Shown here: positions 31,738-40,172 of the stretch, one piece after another
Position numbering within the stretch: position 1 is the stretch's first letter
Layout of the letters: each line of letters starts with the position of its first letter
From: Streptomyces sp. NP-1717
GTDB lineage: Bacteria; Actinomycetota; Actinomycetes; Streptomycetales; Streptomycetaceae
Direction: 5' to 3'
NCBI RefSeq assembly: GCF_022695985.1
Contig: NZ_JAAPBF010000044.1
Coordinates: 1-40,802, forward strand
DNA length: 40,802 nucleotides
Program-made: the position numbers and the translations under genes
The notes under the pieces: model-generated
The model's database searches: none
What the model was told of the DNA's origin: nothing
The model's input: the letters and a program-made list of their open reading frames with translations, nothing else

Positions 31738-33437
31738 GATCCGCCGCGCTCCCCACCGTCGGTCGTGGCTCCGACCGGCGACTCTGCCGTATCCGGGCCT
31801 GCGGCGGCGGCACCCGGGCCCGGGGCCGTCCCGGTGCCGGTGCGGGCGTCCGGCACGGTGGCCGTGCCCAGCGGCAGCCGTACCGTGAACTCCGCCCCGC
31901 CGTCCCGCCCCGGTGTCAGCTCCACCGTGCCCCGCGCCCGGTGCACCGCCTGCCGTACGAGGGCCAGCCCGAGCCCGCGCTCCGCGCCCCTCGTCGACCA
32001 GCCGCGCCGGAACACCTCCTCCATGTCGCCGGGGGCGACGCCCGGCCCCGTGTCCCGCACCCGCAGCAGCAGCTCGCGGTCCTCGACCAGCGCGGTGACC
32101 GTGACCCGCGCGCCGTCCGTGCCCTGGGCGGCGTCCATCGCGTTGTCGATCAGATTGCCCAGCACGGTGACCAGATCGCGGGCGGCGAGCGACGGCGGCA
32201 GCACTCCGTCGTCGATGCGGCTGTCCTCCGCGAGCACCAGCTCCACCCCGCGCTCGTTCGCCTGCGCCGCCTTCCCCAGCAGCAGTGCCGCCAGCACCGG
32301 CTCGGCCACCGCGCCGACGACCCGGTCCGTGAGCACCTGCGCCAGCTCCAGCTCCGCCGTGGCGAACTCCACCGCCTCCTCCACCCGCCCCATCTCGATC
32401 AGCGACACGACCGTGTGCAGCCGGTTCGCCGCCTCGTGCGCCTGGGAGCGAAGGGCGTGGGTGAATCCGCGCTCCGAGTCCAACTCGCCCGACAGTGCTT
32501 GGAGTTCGGTGTGGTCCCGGAGCGTGGCGACCGTACCGCGCCGCTCGCCGCCGATCACCGGACGGGTGCTGACGACCACGATCCGGTCGGCGGTCATATG
32601 GACCTCGTCCACGCGCGGCTCCGACGCGAGAAGCGCCCCGACGAGCGGGGCCGGCAGCCCCAGCTCGTCGATGTTGCGGCCCACGGCGCTGTCGTCGAGA
32701 CCGAGCAGCTCCTGGCCGCCGTCGTTGATCAGCGCGATCCTGCGCCGTCCGTCCAGCATCAGCAGCCCCTCGCGCACCGCGTGGAGCGCCGCCTCGTGGT
32801 AGTCGTGCATCCGGCTCAGCTCGCCGGCGTTCATCCCGTGCGTGTGCCGGCGCAGCCGCGCGTTGATGACGTAGGTGCCCACCCCGCCCAGGACGAGGGC
32901 GCCACCGGCCGCCAGCGCCAGGATCTTGACCTGCCCCTCCAGCTGGCTCGATATCCGGTCGACGGTGATGCCCACGCTGATCAGCCCGGTGATCCGCCCG
33001 TCGTCCTTGACCGGGGTCACGACGCGGGTGGAGGGGCCGAGCGTGCCCGTGTAGGTCTCCGTGAAGGTCCTGCCGAGCAGCGCCGGCCCGGTGGTGCCGA
33101 TGAAGGGCAGCCCGATCAGCTCGGGATTCGGGTGCGTCAGCCGCGTCCCGTCCGGCTTCATGATCGTGACGAAGTCCACGCCCGTGTCGACCCGTACGTG
33201 CTCCGCGTAGGGCTGGAGCGTGGCGGACGGGTCCCGCGACCTGATGGCCTCCCGTACGGACGGGGAGTCGGCCATCGCGCGCGCCGTGGCCGTCACCTGG
33301 CGTTCGGCGGTCTCCTCGGCCTGGGCCCGGTCGGTGAAATACGCGAACAGCGCGCATCCCGCCACGACGGCAGCGACCAGCACGACCTGCATCGCGAAGA
33401 GCTGGCCTGCGAGGCTGCGGGGGCGGGGTAGCTGCAT
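31734..33437 (-). CDS. CitA/DcuS-like sensor histidine kinase
   Basis: A 567-residue membrane kinase: TM1 (about 14-34), an extracytoplasmic Cache/PAS-like sensor (38-165, with VTPVKDDGRITGLISVG), TM2 (170-190), a cytoplasmic PAS (210-310), an H-box RSQAHEAANRLH with H334, and a HATPase domain (NLIDNAMDAA, DTGPGVAP, GLGLALVRQ). A low-complexity Pro/Gly/Thr tail of about 40 residues ends it. This is the architecture of citrate/C4-dicarboxylate sensors. ATG 33437 opens the conserved part; upstream in-frame codons to 33545 look non-coding. No Shine-Dalgarno is seen; a CAGACT six bases before the ATG hints at a leaderless start. It is divergent from dctA. Confidence 0.93.
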   Translation of the reverse strand: MQLPRPRSLAGQLFAMQVVLVAAVVAGCALFAYFTDRAQAEETAERQVTATARAMADSPSVREAIRSRDPSATLQPYAEHVRVDTGVDFVTIMKPDGTRLTHPNPELIGLPFIGTTGPALLGRTFTETYTGTLGPSTRVVTPVKDDGRITGLISVGITVDRISSQLEGQVKILALAAGGALVLGGVGTYVINARLRRHTHGMNAGELSRMHDYHEAALHAVREGLLMLDGRRRIALINDGGQELLGLDDSAVGRNIDELGLPAPLVGALLASEPRVDEVHMTADRIVVVSTRPVIGGERRGTVATLRDHTELQALSGELDSERGFTHALRSQAHEAANRLHTVVSLIEMGRVEEAVEFATAELELAQVLTDRVVGAVAEPVLAALLLGKAAQANERGVELVLAEDSRIDDGVLPPSLAARDLVTVLGNLIDNAMDAAQGTDGARVTVTALVEDRELLLRVRDTGPGVAPGDMEEVFRRGWSTRGAERGLGLALVRQAVHRARGTVELTPGRDGGAEFTVRLPLGTATVPDARTGTGTAPGPGAAAAGPDTAESPVGATTDGGERGGS

Positions 33438-33485
33438 GACACAAGTCTGCCTGGCCGAAATCGTATGAACGAAATGCACGTAAGG

Positions 33486-33499
33486 GTGACCGGTGTCAC
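33486..33499. promoter_or_regulatory. Dyad GTGAC-CGGT-GTCAC in the kinase-dctA gap
   Basis: Five-base arms around four bases, 75 bases upstream of dctA and about 50 upstream of the kinase start. The AT-rich stretch at 33459-33480 (AAATCGTATGAACGAAATGC on its left part) is the likeliest binding region for the CitB-like regulator. No strong -35/-10 pair was found for dctA. Confidence 0.4.
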
Positions 33500-33573
33500 A
33501 GGCTGATGGATAGTCGCCGGGACCCCCTCGGGACGGGAGGGTCACGTAGGGACAAACGAGTCAAGGAGGACCC

Positions 33574-34965
33574 GTGGCCGCTACTCGGGACCGTACCCAT
33601 TATCTGTATCTGGCCGTGATCGCCGCTGTGATTCTCGGAATCACGGTCGGATTCGCTGCCCCGGGGGTGGCCGTCGAGCTGAAGCCCATCGGGACCGGCT
33701 TCGTCAACCTCATCAAGATGATGATTTCCCCGATCATCTTCTGCACCATCGTTCTCGGTGTCGGATCCGTCCGCAAGGCCGCCAAGGTCGGCGCGGTCGG
33801 CGGTCTGGCCCTCGGCTACTTCATGGTCATGTCGACCGTCGCCCTGGCCATCGGCCTCGTCGTCGGCAACATCCTGGAGCCCGGCGCCGGCCTGCACATC
33901 ACGGACGCGACCGCCGACGTCGGCGCCGCACAGGTGTCCGGCGACGCCGAGTCCACCGCCGAATTCCTGGTCGGCATCATCCCCACCACGCTGGTCTCCG
34001 CCTTCACCGAGGGTGAGGTGCTCCAGACGCTGCTCGTGGCGCTGCTGGCGGGCTTCGCGCTCCAGGCCATGGGCCGCACCGGTGAGCCGATCCTGCGCGG
34101 CATCGGTCACATCCAGCGCCTCGTCTTCCGCATCCTCGCGATGATCATGTGGGCGGCGCCCGTCGGCGCCTTCGGCGCGATCGCGGCGGTGGTCGGCGAG
34201 ACCGGCATGGACGCGCTGAAGTCGCTCGCGGTCATCATGATCGGCTTCTACGTCACCTGCGCGCTGTTCGTCTTCGTCATCCTCGGCGTGCTGCTCAAGC
34301 TCGTCACCGGCATCAACATCCTCTCGCTGCTGAAGTACCTGGCGCGTGAGTTCCTGCTGATCGTCTCCACCTCCTCGTCCGAGTCGGCGCTGCCGCGGCT
34401 CATCGCGAAGATGGAGCACCTGGGTGTCAGCAAGCCCGTCGTCGGCATCACCGTGCCGACCGGCTACTCCTTCAACCTCGACGGCACGGCGATCTACCTG
34501 ACGATGGCGTCGCTGTTCATCGCCGAGGCGATGGGCGACCCGCTCGCCATCGGTGAGCAGATCGGGCTTCTCCTCTTCATGATCATCGCGTCGAAGGGTG
34601 CGGCGGGCGTCACCGGCGCCGGCCTGGCGACCCTGGCGGGCGGCCTCCAGTCGCACCGGCCCGAGTTGGTCGACGGCGTCGGCCTGATCGTCGGCATCGA
34701 CCGCTTCATGAGCGAGGCGCGCGCCCTGACGAACTTCGCGGGCAACGCGGTCGCCACGGTCCTCGTCGGTACGTGGACCAAGGAGATCGACCGGTCCAGG
34801 GTGGACGAGGTGCTGGCCGGCCGGCTGCCGTTCGACGAGAAGACGCTGGTCGACGACCACGCGCCGGCCGGCGACGACGACGGCCCGAGCCTCACGAAGG
34901 ACTCCGCCGGTCCCTCTGACCTCCCGGAGCAGCGCGACGCGGACGGCACGCCGGCGAAGGTCTGA
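33574..34965 (+). CDS. dctA: C4-dicarboxylate:cation symporter DctA
   Basis: A 463-residue member of the DAACS/glutamate-transporter family with eight membrane helices and two re-entrant loops. Conserved stretches are LIKMMISPIIFCTIV, the serine-rich loop TSSSESALPR, SFNLDGTAIY (family NMDG-type cation motif) and SKGAAGVTGAG. It imports succinate, fumarate and malate with protons or sodium. The C-terminal 60 residues are a charged tail beyond the usual end. GTG 33574 has AAGGAGGA three to four bases upstream. It is divergent from the CitA/CitB-like pair, which probably controls it. A 19-bp hairpin follows the stop. Confidence 0.93.
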   Translation: MAATRDRTHYLYLAVIAAVILGITVGFAAPGVAVELKPIGTGFVNLIKMMISPIIFCTIVLGVGSVRKAAKVGAVGGLALGYFMVMSTVALAIGLVVGNILEPGAGLHITDATADVGAAQVSGDAESTAEFLVGIIPTTLVSAFTEGEVLQTLLVALLAGFALQAMGRTGEPILRGIGHIQRLVFRILAMIMWAAPVGAFGAIAAVVGETGMDALKSLAVIMIGFYVTCALFVFVILGVLLKLVTGINILSLLKYLAREFLLIVSTSSSESALPRLIAKMEHLGVSKPVVGITVPTGYSFNLDGTAIYLTMASLFIAEAMGDPLAIGEQIGLLLFMIIASKGAAGVTGAGLATLAGGLQSHRPELVDGVGLIVGIDRFMSEARALTNFAGNAVATVLVGTWTKEIDRSRVDEVLAGRLPFDEKTLVDDHAPAGDDDGPSLTKDSAGPSDLPEQRDADGTPAKV

Positions 34966-35019
34966 CCGGCCCGCCCGACCCGGGCCGGGGCGTTGATCCC
35001 CCAACTCCCCGGCCCTTCG

Positions 35020-35061
35020 AATGGCCGGCCCGTACGGAGACGTCCGTACGGGCCGGCCATT
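35020..35061. terminator. Perfect 19-bp hairpin between dctA and the GH16 gene
   Basis: The arms 35020-35038 and 35043-35061 (core ATGGCCGGCCCGTACGGA) are exact complements around GACG. They lie between two convergent genes, so the hairpin can serve both. Confidence 0.87.
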
Positions 35062-35077
35062 TCCCTGTTCCGAGGAC

Positions 35078-36550
35078 TCAGCCGTACGGGATCCGGACGA
35101 CCGACTGGTTGCCGATGCCCAGCGTGCTGGCGCCGTTGCCGATCGCGTTCCAGACCTCGATCCGGACCTTGCCGTTGACGAGGTCGCCGTGCGAACCGGT
35201 CGACGACTTCAGCCCCCTGGCCTGGGTGTAGTGCTCGAAGCCGGGTGCCGGGTCCGTGGCGAAGTAGTTGTACGTCTCCGTACGGTCCCAGGTGCCGTCG
35301 CCCGTACGGTCGTAACTCACCCTCACCTGCTGGCCGTTGGCGACCGTTGTACCCGCGTCGACGAAGAGGTCGAACTGTGTCGACCCGCCGTTGTGGGCGC
35401 GGGTGATCCCGCCGGAGGTGAAGACCTGCGGGTTGTACGGCGTCCCGTCCCGGTTGCCGCCGCCCGCCGACACGAGTGTGGCGTTCGCGCCCGACGCGGC
35501 GGCGACACCGAGGCCGCCGCCGGTGCGGGCGTACAGCTGCGAGGAGCCGGACGGCGGAGGATCGGTCGGCGGGTCGGTCGGGCCGGATCCGCCACGGGTC
35601 CAGACGCCGACGTAGTCGACGAGCATCGGCCGTCCCGGCACGGTGGCCGGTGTGGGCGTGGGCCCGCCGAGCGCGTCCGGGAACGCGCCGCCGATCGCGA
35701 CGTTGAGCAGGATGAAGTACCCCGCGTGCTGCGTCATGTTGGTCCACGTCGTCGCGTCCAGCTGGTTCTGCGTGACGGTGTGGTAGAGCTGGTCGTCCAC
35801 GTACCAGCGCAGCGCGTTGGGCGAACTGGAGCGGTCCCACTCGAAGCGGTACGTGTGGAAGGCCGACTGGCAACTCGCGCCGGGGCAGGGGCGGCTGGCG
35901 CCGAGGCCGGTGGTCTCGTTGCACGGGCCGCCCGGGTTGACGCCGCAGTGCAGCACCGCCCAGACGGAGTTGATGCCGTTGACGTTCTCCATGATGTCGA
36001 ACTCGCCGATGGCGGGCCAGTTCCAGTAGTTGCCCCGGTAGGGCGCGCCGAGCGCCCAGAAGGCGGGCCAGTAGCCGGACGCGGCGGCGCCGGTCACGTT
36101 CGGCATCTGAATCCGGCCCTCGATGCGCAGGGTGCCGCCGGCCGGTGCCTTGAAGTCGGCGCGCTTCGTCTCGACGCGCGCCGACGTCCAGTTGCCCGCG
36201 CCGTCCCGGAGCGGGGTGATCCTCAGGTTCCCGTTGCCGTCGAGACTCAGGTTCTCGGCGTTCGCGGTGTAGTTCTGGATCTCGCCGGTGCCCCAGTTGC
36301 CCGGACCGCCGGGGTAGCCGTGCCCCGTGTCGACCTGCCAGTTGGCGGCGGACGGCGGGGCGCCGTTCCCGCCGTTGAAGTCGTCGCTCCACTGGAGGTT
36401 CCAGCCGGGCGTGGGCGGTACGTCGCCACGGGCGGTGCCGGCGGTCGTCAGACCGAGGAATCCGGCGACGGCGACGGACATCGCGAGGAAGGCGGCGAGC
36501 AGGGGTGTGCGAGCGGTGGGAAGTCTGGTTCCGGTGCGGCTCGTTCTCAA
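35078..36550 (-). CDS. Secreted GH16 endo-beta-1,3-glucanase with C-terminal CBM56-like domain
   Basis: A 490-residue exported enzyme with a signal peptide (residues 1-42, LGLTTAGTARGD), a GH16 catalytic domain (about 48-325) with the nucleophile/acid motif GEFDIMENV, VWAVLHCG, FHTYRFEWD and LVDYVGVWTRG, a Pro/Thr linker (330-343), and a C-terminal module (345-490) resembling beta-1,3-glucan-binding CBM56. It should cleave laminarin-type glucans outside the cell. The start is TTG 36550, with GGAGG six bases upstream and no better codon. A LacI-type operator TGAGAGCGCTCTCA and a promoter lie just upstream, so repression lifted by a glucan-derived sugar is likely. Confidence 0.9.
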   Translation of the reverse strand: MRTSRTGTRLPTARTPLLAAFLAMSVAVAGFLGLTTAGTARGDVPPTPGWNLQWSDDFNGGNGAPPSAANWQVDTGHGYPGGPGNWGTGEIQNYTANAENLSLDGNGNLRITPLRDGAGNWTSARVETKRADFKAPAGGTLRIEGRIQMPNVTGAAASGYWPAFWALGAPYRGNYWNWPAIGEFDIMENVNGINSVWAVLHCGVNPGGPCNETTGLGASRPCPGASCQSAFHTYRFEWDRSSSPNALRWYVDDQLYHTVTQNQLDATTWTNMTQHAGYFILLNVAIGGAFPDALGGPTPTPATVPGRPMLVDYVGVWTRGGSGPTDPPTDPPPSGSSQLYARTGGGLGVAAASGANATLVSAGGGNRDGTPYNPQVFTSGGITRAHNGGSTQFDLFVDAGTTVANGQQVRVSYDRTGDGTWDRTETYNYFATDPAPGFEHYTQARGLKSSTGSHGDLVNGKVRIEVWNAIGNGASTLGIGNQSVVRIPYG

Positions 36551-36597
36551 GGAACACCTCCGGTGTGGATGGTGCCGAGATGGGTCGTACGGGGAGC

Positions 36598-36611
36598 TGA
36601 GAGCGCTCTCA
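36598..36611. promoter_or_regulatory. LacI-type operator TGAGAGCGCTCTCA
   Basis: A perfect 14-base palindrome with the GAGCGCTC centre of LacI-family operators; Streptomyces CebR uses TGGGAGCGCTCCCA. It sits just downstream of the GH16 promoter, about 48 bases from the TTG start. The repressor gene is not in the window. Confidence 0.8.
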
Positions 36612-36618
36612 TCCCTGT

Positions 36619-36647
36619 TGTTTAGATGAACGCCGAAGACCCGTCAA
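36619..36647 (-). promoter_or_regulatory. GH16 promoter TTGACG-N17-TAAACA
   Basis: On the minus strand TTGACG (plus-strand 36642-36647) and TAAACA (36619-36624) are 17 bases apart. The -35 is near consensus and the -10 is weak. The operator at 36598-36611 would overlap the transcription start. Confidence 0.55.
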
Positions 36648-36684
36648 TGACCTGGGCGCGTTGACTTCCCGAACCCTCGGCCCG

Positions 36685-37032
36685 CTACCGGCCGCCGTCG
36701 AGCCCACGGGCGTAGAGCGCGGCGACGGACCGCGTGACGGCGGCGAGCGCCCGCATGTATTCGTACGCGTGCAGGGGCGGGGTATCGGCATCCGGCCGCC
36801 CGCGCCGGTCGAGCAACCGGTAGGCGATGCGGTGCAGTTCCCGCACGGGCGCGATGTCGGTGTCGCCGAGGTCCTCCAGCAGCAACAGGCTCAAGTGCCC
36901 CTGGAGCTGACGCGTGGTCGAGTCCATCCAGGACCGCTCGGGAAGGGCGATCCTGCGGGCGAGCGCCTGCTCGACGGTACGCGAGATGGTCATCAGGTCG
37001 ACGGGCGGCGCGACGTCTCCGGTCTCACTCAT
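36685..37032 (-). CDS. DUF6415-like small helical protein
   Basis: A 115-residue soluble protein, predicted mostly helical (MTISRTVEQALARR, TTRQLQGHLSLLLLEDL, VRELHRIAYRLLDRRG). Length and the central RQLQGHL..LL pattern resemble DUF6415, a Streptomyces family of unknown function; the match is tentative. ATG 37032 has GGGAGG four bases upstream. It lies 101 bases after the NLR-like gene on the same strand, with two hairpins between, so it may be only partly co-transcribed with it. Confidence 0.7.
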   Translation of the reverse strand: MSETGDVAPPVDLMTISRTVEQALARRIALPERSWMDSTTRQLQGHLSLLLLEDLGDTDIAPVRELHRIAYRLLDRRGRPDADTPPLHAYEYMRALAAVTRSVAALYARGLDGGR

Positions 37033-37065
37033 CGCGCCTCCCGCCTACAGGGAGTGGTACGGCTC

Positions 37066-37091
37066 CGGGGGCGATCTCACTCAAGCCCCCG
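37066..37091. terminator. Inverted repeat before the DUF6415-like gene
   Basis: CGGGGGC (37066-37072) and GCCCCCG (37085-37091) pair around a 12-base loop. It is a weak, long-looped structure and could instead be a leader element of the small gene. Confidence 0.35.
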
Positions 37092-37103
37092 AAAGAATTC
37101 TTC

Positions 37104-37127
37104 CCGGCCGCGCGGTGCGGCGGCCGG
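37104..37127 (-). terminator. Hairpin just after the NLR-like gene
   Basis: CCGGCCGC (37104-37111) and GCGGCCGG (37120-37127) pair around eight bases. On the minus strand it is followed by GAAGAATTCTTTC. It starts seven bases beyond the stop. Confidence 0.55.
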
Positions 37128-37133
37128 TGTCGC

Positions 37134-39464
37134 TCAGCCGAGCGCGGCCCGGACGCGCTCGCGCGTGGCGACCGCGCGCGGGTCGTCGTAACCGCGGAGC
37201 AACTCCAGCGCTGCGGCCGAGTGCCCGGCCGCTGCCCGCGGATCGGACTCCGCGACCGCCCCGGCGAGCCCGTCGAGCGCGACGGCCTCGTGCCACCCGT
37301 CGCCCAGCTCCCGGTGTGCCTGGGCGGACCGGCGATGGAACTGCGCGGCCTCCACGAGCCGTTCCAGCGCTTGATACGTCTGCCCGGCCCCGTACCAGGC
37401 GATAGCTTCGCGGCTGCGGTTGCCGAGGCGGCGGTGGAGAGCGGCCGAGCGCTGGTAGGAGGTGAGGGCGTCGTCGTACTTGCCGAGAGAGCGCTGGGCG
37501 TCGCCGAGGGTGATGAGCCAGTAGCCCTCCAGACGGTCGTCGCGCAGGGTCAGGGCGATGTCCACCGCCTGCTGGGCGGAGAGCAGGGCCTCCTCCGGCC
37601 TGCCCTCTTCGAGCTGGAGACAGCTCACGACCCGCAGGATGTTGCCCTCACCCCGGGGATTGTCCAGGCCGCGGTGCGCCGCCAGCGCCTCTTGGGCGAC
37701 GGCCGACGCCTCGGCCGGCCGGCCCGCGTTGTAGTGGGCGGATGCCAGGTTGGAAAGGGCGATCGCGGCCCACGGCGCCGAGTCCGCCTCCTGGAAGAGC
37801 GGAATGGCCTGCGCGAAGCGTTCGGCGGCGTCGGTGAATTGACGCCTGCGAAGATGCACGAGGCCGATCAGATTCAGTGAGGTCGCCTCGCCGACGGGAT
37901 CGCCGGTCTCGCGGCGGATCTCCAGTGCGCGCCGGTGGCACTCCAGCGCCTCGGAGAGCCGGTCCACGCGGACGTTGTCCCTGCCGAGGTCGGTGAGGAG
38001 CCGGGCCTCGGCCGCACGGTCACCGGATCGCCGGGCCGCCTCCAGCGCGACGTCGCCGATCGCCAGCCACTCGCCGACCGGCGCCGAGGAGGGACGGGCG
38101 GTCCAGGCGGCGACCGCCAACTGCCAGGTCCGCCGATCGTGTGACCCGGCCGCGACGCGGATCGCCCGGAGGAGGTTGGTGTGCTCGCGTTCGGCCCAGT
38201 CCAGGGCGGAGTCGTAGTCGGCGAACGCCGAGGGAGGCACGTCGTCACCGGGCGGCGCGAGCGTCACCCGCCGCTCGTCGGGGCTGATCCAGCTCCGGGC
38301 CGCGTCCGCACCGTGCAGATACCAGTCCAGTACGCGGTGGAGTGCGGCTTCCCGCTCCCCGGCCGGCTCCTCGTGGTGGGCCTGATCGGTGGCGTAGGCA
38401 CGGAGCAGGTCGTGGAACTGGTAGCGGTCGGGGCCCATCTGTTCCAGCAGATGGGCGTTGACCAGGGAGTCGAGCAGTTGCCGGGTCCTGCTGACGGGCG
38501 CCGCCGCGAGCGCGGCGGCGGCCTGCAACGCGAATTCGGGACCCGGATGCATACCGAGCAGCCGGAACAGGCGCGCCGCCTGCTCCGGCAGGGCGCGATA
38601 GGACCAGGCGAACACGGTGCGGACCGCCTCCGCCTCCTCGTCGTCCCCCGTGCTCAGCGCGTCCCACAGGGCCGACTCGTCCCGCAGATCGGCGATCAGG
38701 TCATCGAGCCGCAGATGGGGACGGCTCGCCGCGCGCTCGGCGGCGATACGCAGCGCGAGCGGCAACCGGGCGCAGAGTTCGGCCAGTTCGGTCAGTTTCT
38801 CCAGGTCGTCCGCGGGGCGGTAGCCGGCGGTGACGGTCCGGAGCAGCGCCACCGCCTCGGCCTGCGGCAGTGTGCCGAGCGTGAGCCGGCGGGCGCCGTC
38901 GCGGACGGCCAGCCCGGAGAGCCGGCTCCTGCTGGTGACGAGGACGAGGCACTCCGGTCCGCCGGGCAGCAGCGGCCGGACCTGTCCGGCGGTGGAGGCG
39001 TTGTCCAGCAGGACGAGCATCCGGCGGTTCGCCAGCAGCGAGCGGTACAGGGCCGCTGCGGCGTCGATGTTCTGGGGCACGGACTGTGCCGGGACGCCGA
39101 GGGCGGAGAGGAACCGGTGCAGGGCCTCCTGTGCGGTGACCGGCTCTCCCGGGTCGTACCCGCGCAGGTTGACGTAGAGCTGTCCGTCGGGGAATCTGGC
39201 GCGCGCGTGGTGCGCCCAGCGCAGCGCGAGCGAGGTCTTGCCCGCGCCGGCCGTGCCGGCGATGACGCAGACGGAGATGACCAGCGGCTCGCCGTTCTCC
39301 CCGGCCACGATGGCGTTCAACTCGTCCAGTTCATGGACGCGGTTGACGAAGCCTTTTACGTCGGCGGGGAGTTGGCGAGGCTGCGGGCCTTCGGGCGGTC
39401 CGCCCTCCTTCTTGCTGTCCCTGCCGTGGAAGTGAATGCCGCCGCTGACACTTCCGGCCTGCAC
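37134..39464 (-). CDS. NLR-like NB-ARC/TPR STAND ATPase with amyloid-type N-terminal motif
   Basis: A 776-residue protein from GTG 39464. The N-terminal QAGSVSGGIHFHG is the end of an amyloid-signal-like motif. An NB-ARC ATPase (about 36-355) has P-loop GTAGAGKT (70-77), Walker B LVLLD (150-154), LVTSRSR (175-181), the GLPLA-like RLPLALR and the MHD-like FHDLL (350-354). A linker domain and about seven TPR units (470-765) follow. Such STAND switches oligomerise on signal binding. The frame continues open upstream to the previous stop, and an ATC at 39539 sits where a start would be expected (GGAG six bases before), which would add 25 residues completing the motif. It is the third gene of its group. 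Confidence 0.88.
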   Translation of the reverse strand: MQAGSVSGGIHFHGRDSKKEGGPPEGPQPRQLPADVKGFVNRVHELDELNAIVAGENGEPLVISVCVIAGTAGAGKTSLALRWAHHARARFPDGQLYVNLRGYDPGEPVTAQEALHRFLSALGVPAQSVPQNIDAAAALYRSLLANRRMLVLLDNASTAGQVRPLLPGGPECLVLVTSRSRLSGLAVRDGARRLTLGTLPQAEAVALLRTVTAGYRPADDLEKLTELAELCARLPLALRIAAERAASRPHLRLDDLIADLRDESALWDALSTGDDEEAEAVRTVFAWSYRALPEQAARLFRLLGMHPGPEFALQAAAALAAAPVSRTRQLLDSLVNAHLLEQMGPDRYQFHDLLRAYATDQAHHEEPAGEREAALHRVLDWYLHGADAARSWISPDERRVTLAPPGDDVPPSAFADYDSALDWAEREHTNLLRAIRVAAGSHDRRTWQLAVAAWTARPSSAPVGEWLAIGDVALEAARRSGDRAAEARLLTDLGRDNVRVDRLSEALECHRRALEIRRETGDPVGEATSLNLIGLVHLRRRQFTDAAERFAQAIPLFQEADSAPWAAIALSNLASAHYNAGRPAEASAVAQEALAAHRGLDNPRGEGNILRVVSCLQLEEGRPEEALLSAQQAVDIALTLRDDRLEGYWLITLGDAQRSLGKYDDALTSYQRSAALHRRLGNRSREAIAWYGAGQTYQALERLVEAAQFHRRSAQAHRELGDGWHEAVALDGLAGAVAESDPRAAAGHSAAALELLRGYDDPRAVATRERVRAALG

Positions 39465-39542
39465 GACATCGTGCGACGACCCCGACAGGTCGTTCGCGGA
39501 CCTGCCGGGGCGCTGCTCGTCGTTACCGTTCTCGCTGATCGT

Positions 39543-40172
39543 CTACTCCGGCGGGCTCGTCGGTGCGGGAAGGTGGGCCACGGCCCGTTCGAAGTACGAC
39601 GCGATGTCTTCGCCCGACTCGTAGAGCGACTTGATGTAGTGCTCCCATTCGGCCACCACGCCGGGCTCCGTGAAGCGGACAGCTCCCTGTGGCTCGCCCG
39701 CGTCGGAGTAAAGGATGCTGAAGAGCGTCCGGCCGCCGAGCACCACGAGTTCCGGCAGTGGCCTCGATCTCTCGACAGCGGAAACTGATTCGGCGCTCAC
39801 GACGCGCACACGCGCGCCGAATTGGGCCTGCTGCCGCAGTGAGTGCAATTCCCACTGGAGATAAGGGGTCAGCGGCTCCTCGACCACGCGAACGCGGTGA
39901 AATACATGACCCTGGCGTTCGTCCTTCCGCGCGGCCGCCGCCAGGTCGTCGCGGCGTCCCGCCATGAGCCGCAGCGACTCCTCCCATTCCCCCCGGCGAA
40001 GGGCGTCACGGCTCGGGCTGCCCTGCTCCTCGAAATGCTGCCGCCTCTCCAGCTTCCAGGAGTCCGCGTCGCGGAGTACGGCGCTGCGCTCGCGGAAGTC
40101 CTTGCGGTACGCCTCGCGGACGAGCCGCTCGCCCCGCTCCTCCAGGAGTGCGGGCGCGTACGTCTCAGACAT
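39543..40172 (-). CDS. DUF6879-family protein
   Basis: A 209-residue soluble protein starting MSETYAPALLEERGERL. The last two thirds (VFHRVRVVEEPLTPYLQWEL, GARVRVVS, LPELVVLGGRTLFSILYSD, AVRFTEPGVVAEWEHYIKSLY) match DUF6879, a streptomycete family common near XRE/DUF397 and NLR-like genes. The N-terminal 60 residues are strongly charged. ATG 40172 overlaps the stop of the first gene by eight bases, so they are coupled; an upstream GTG at 40196 is less family-like. Its TAG stop is in the same frame as the NLR-like gene. No catalytic motif is recognised. Confidence 0.8.
   Translation of the reverse strand: MSETYAPALLEERGERLVREAYRKDFRERSAVLRDADSWKLERRQHFEEQGSPSRDALRRGEWEESLRLMAGRRDDLAAAARKDERQGHVFHRVRVVEEPLTPYLQWELHSLRQQAQFGARVRVVSAESVSAVERSRPLPELVVLGGRTLFSILYSDAGEPQGAVRFTEPGVVAEWEHYIKSLYESGEDIASYFERAVAHLPAPTSPPE

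Noticed and set aside
36598..36611. Control of the sugar ABC operon by the LacI-type operator
   Set aside because: The palindrome is over 6 kb from that operon's promoter and overlaps only the GH16 start region.
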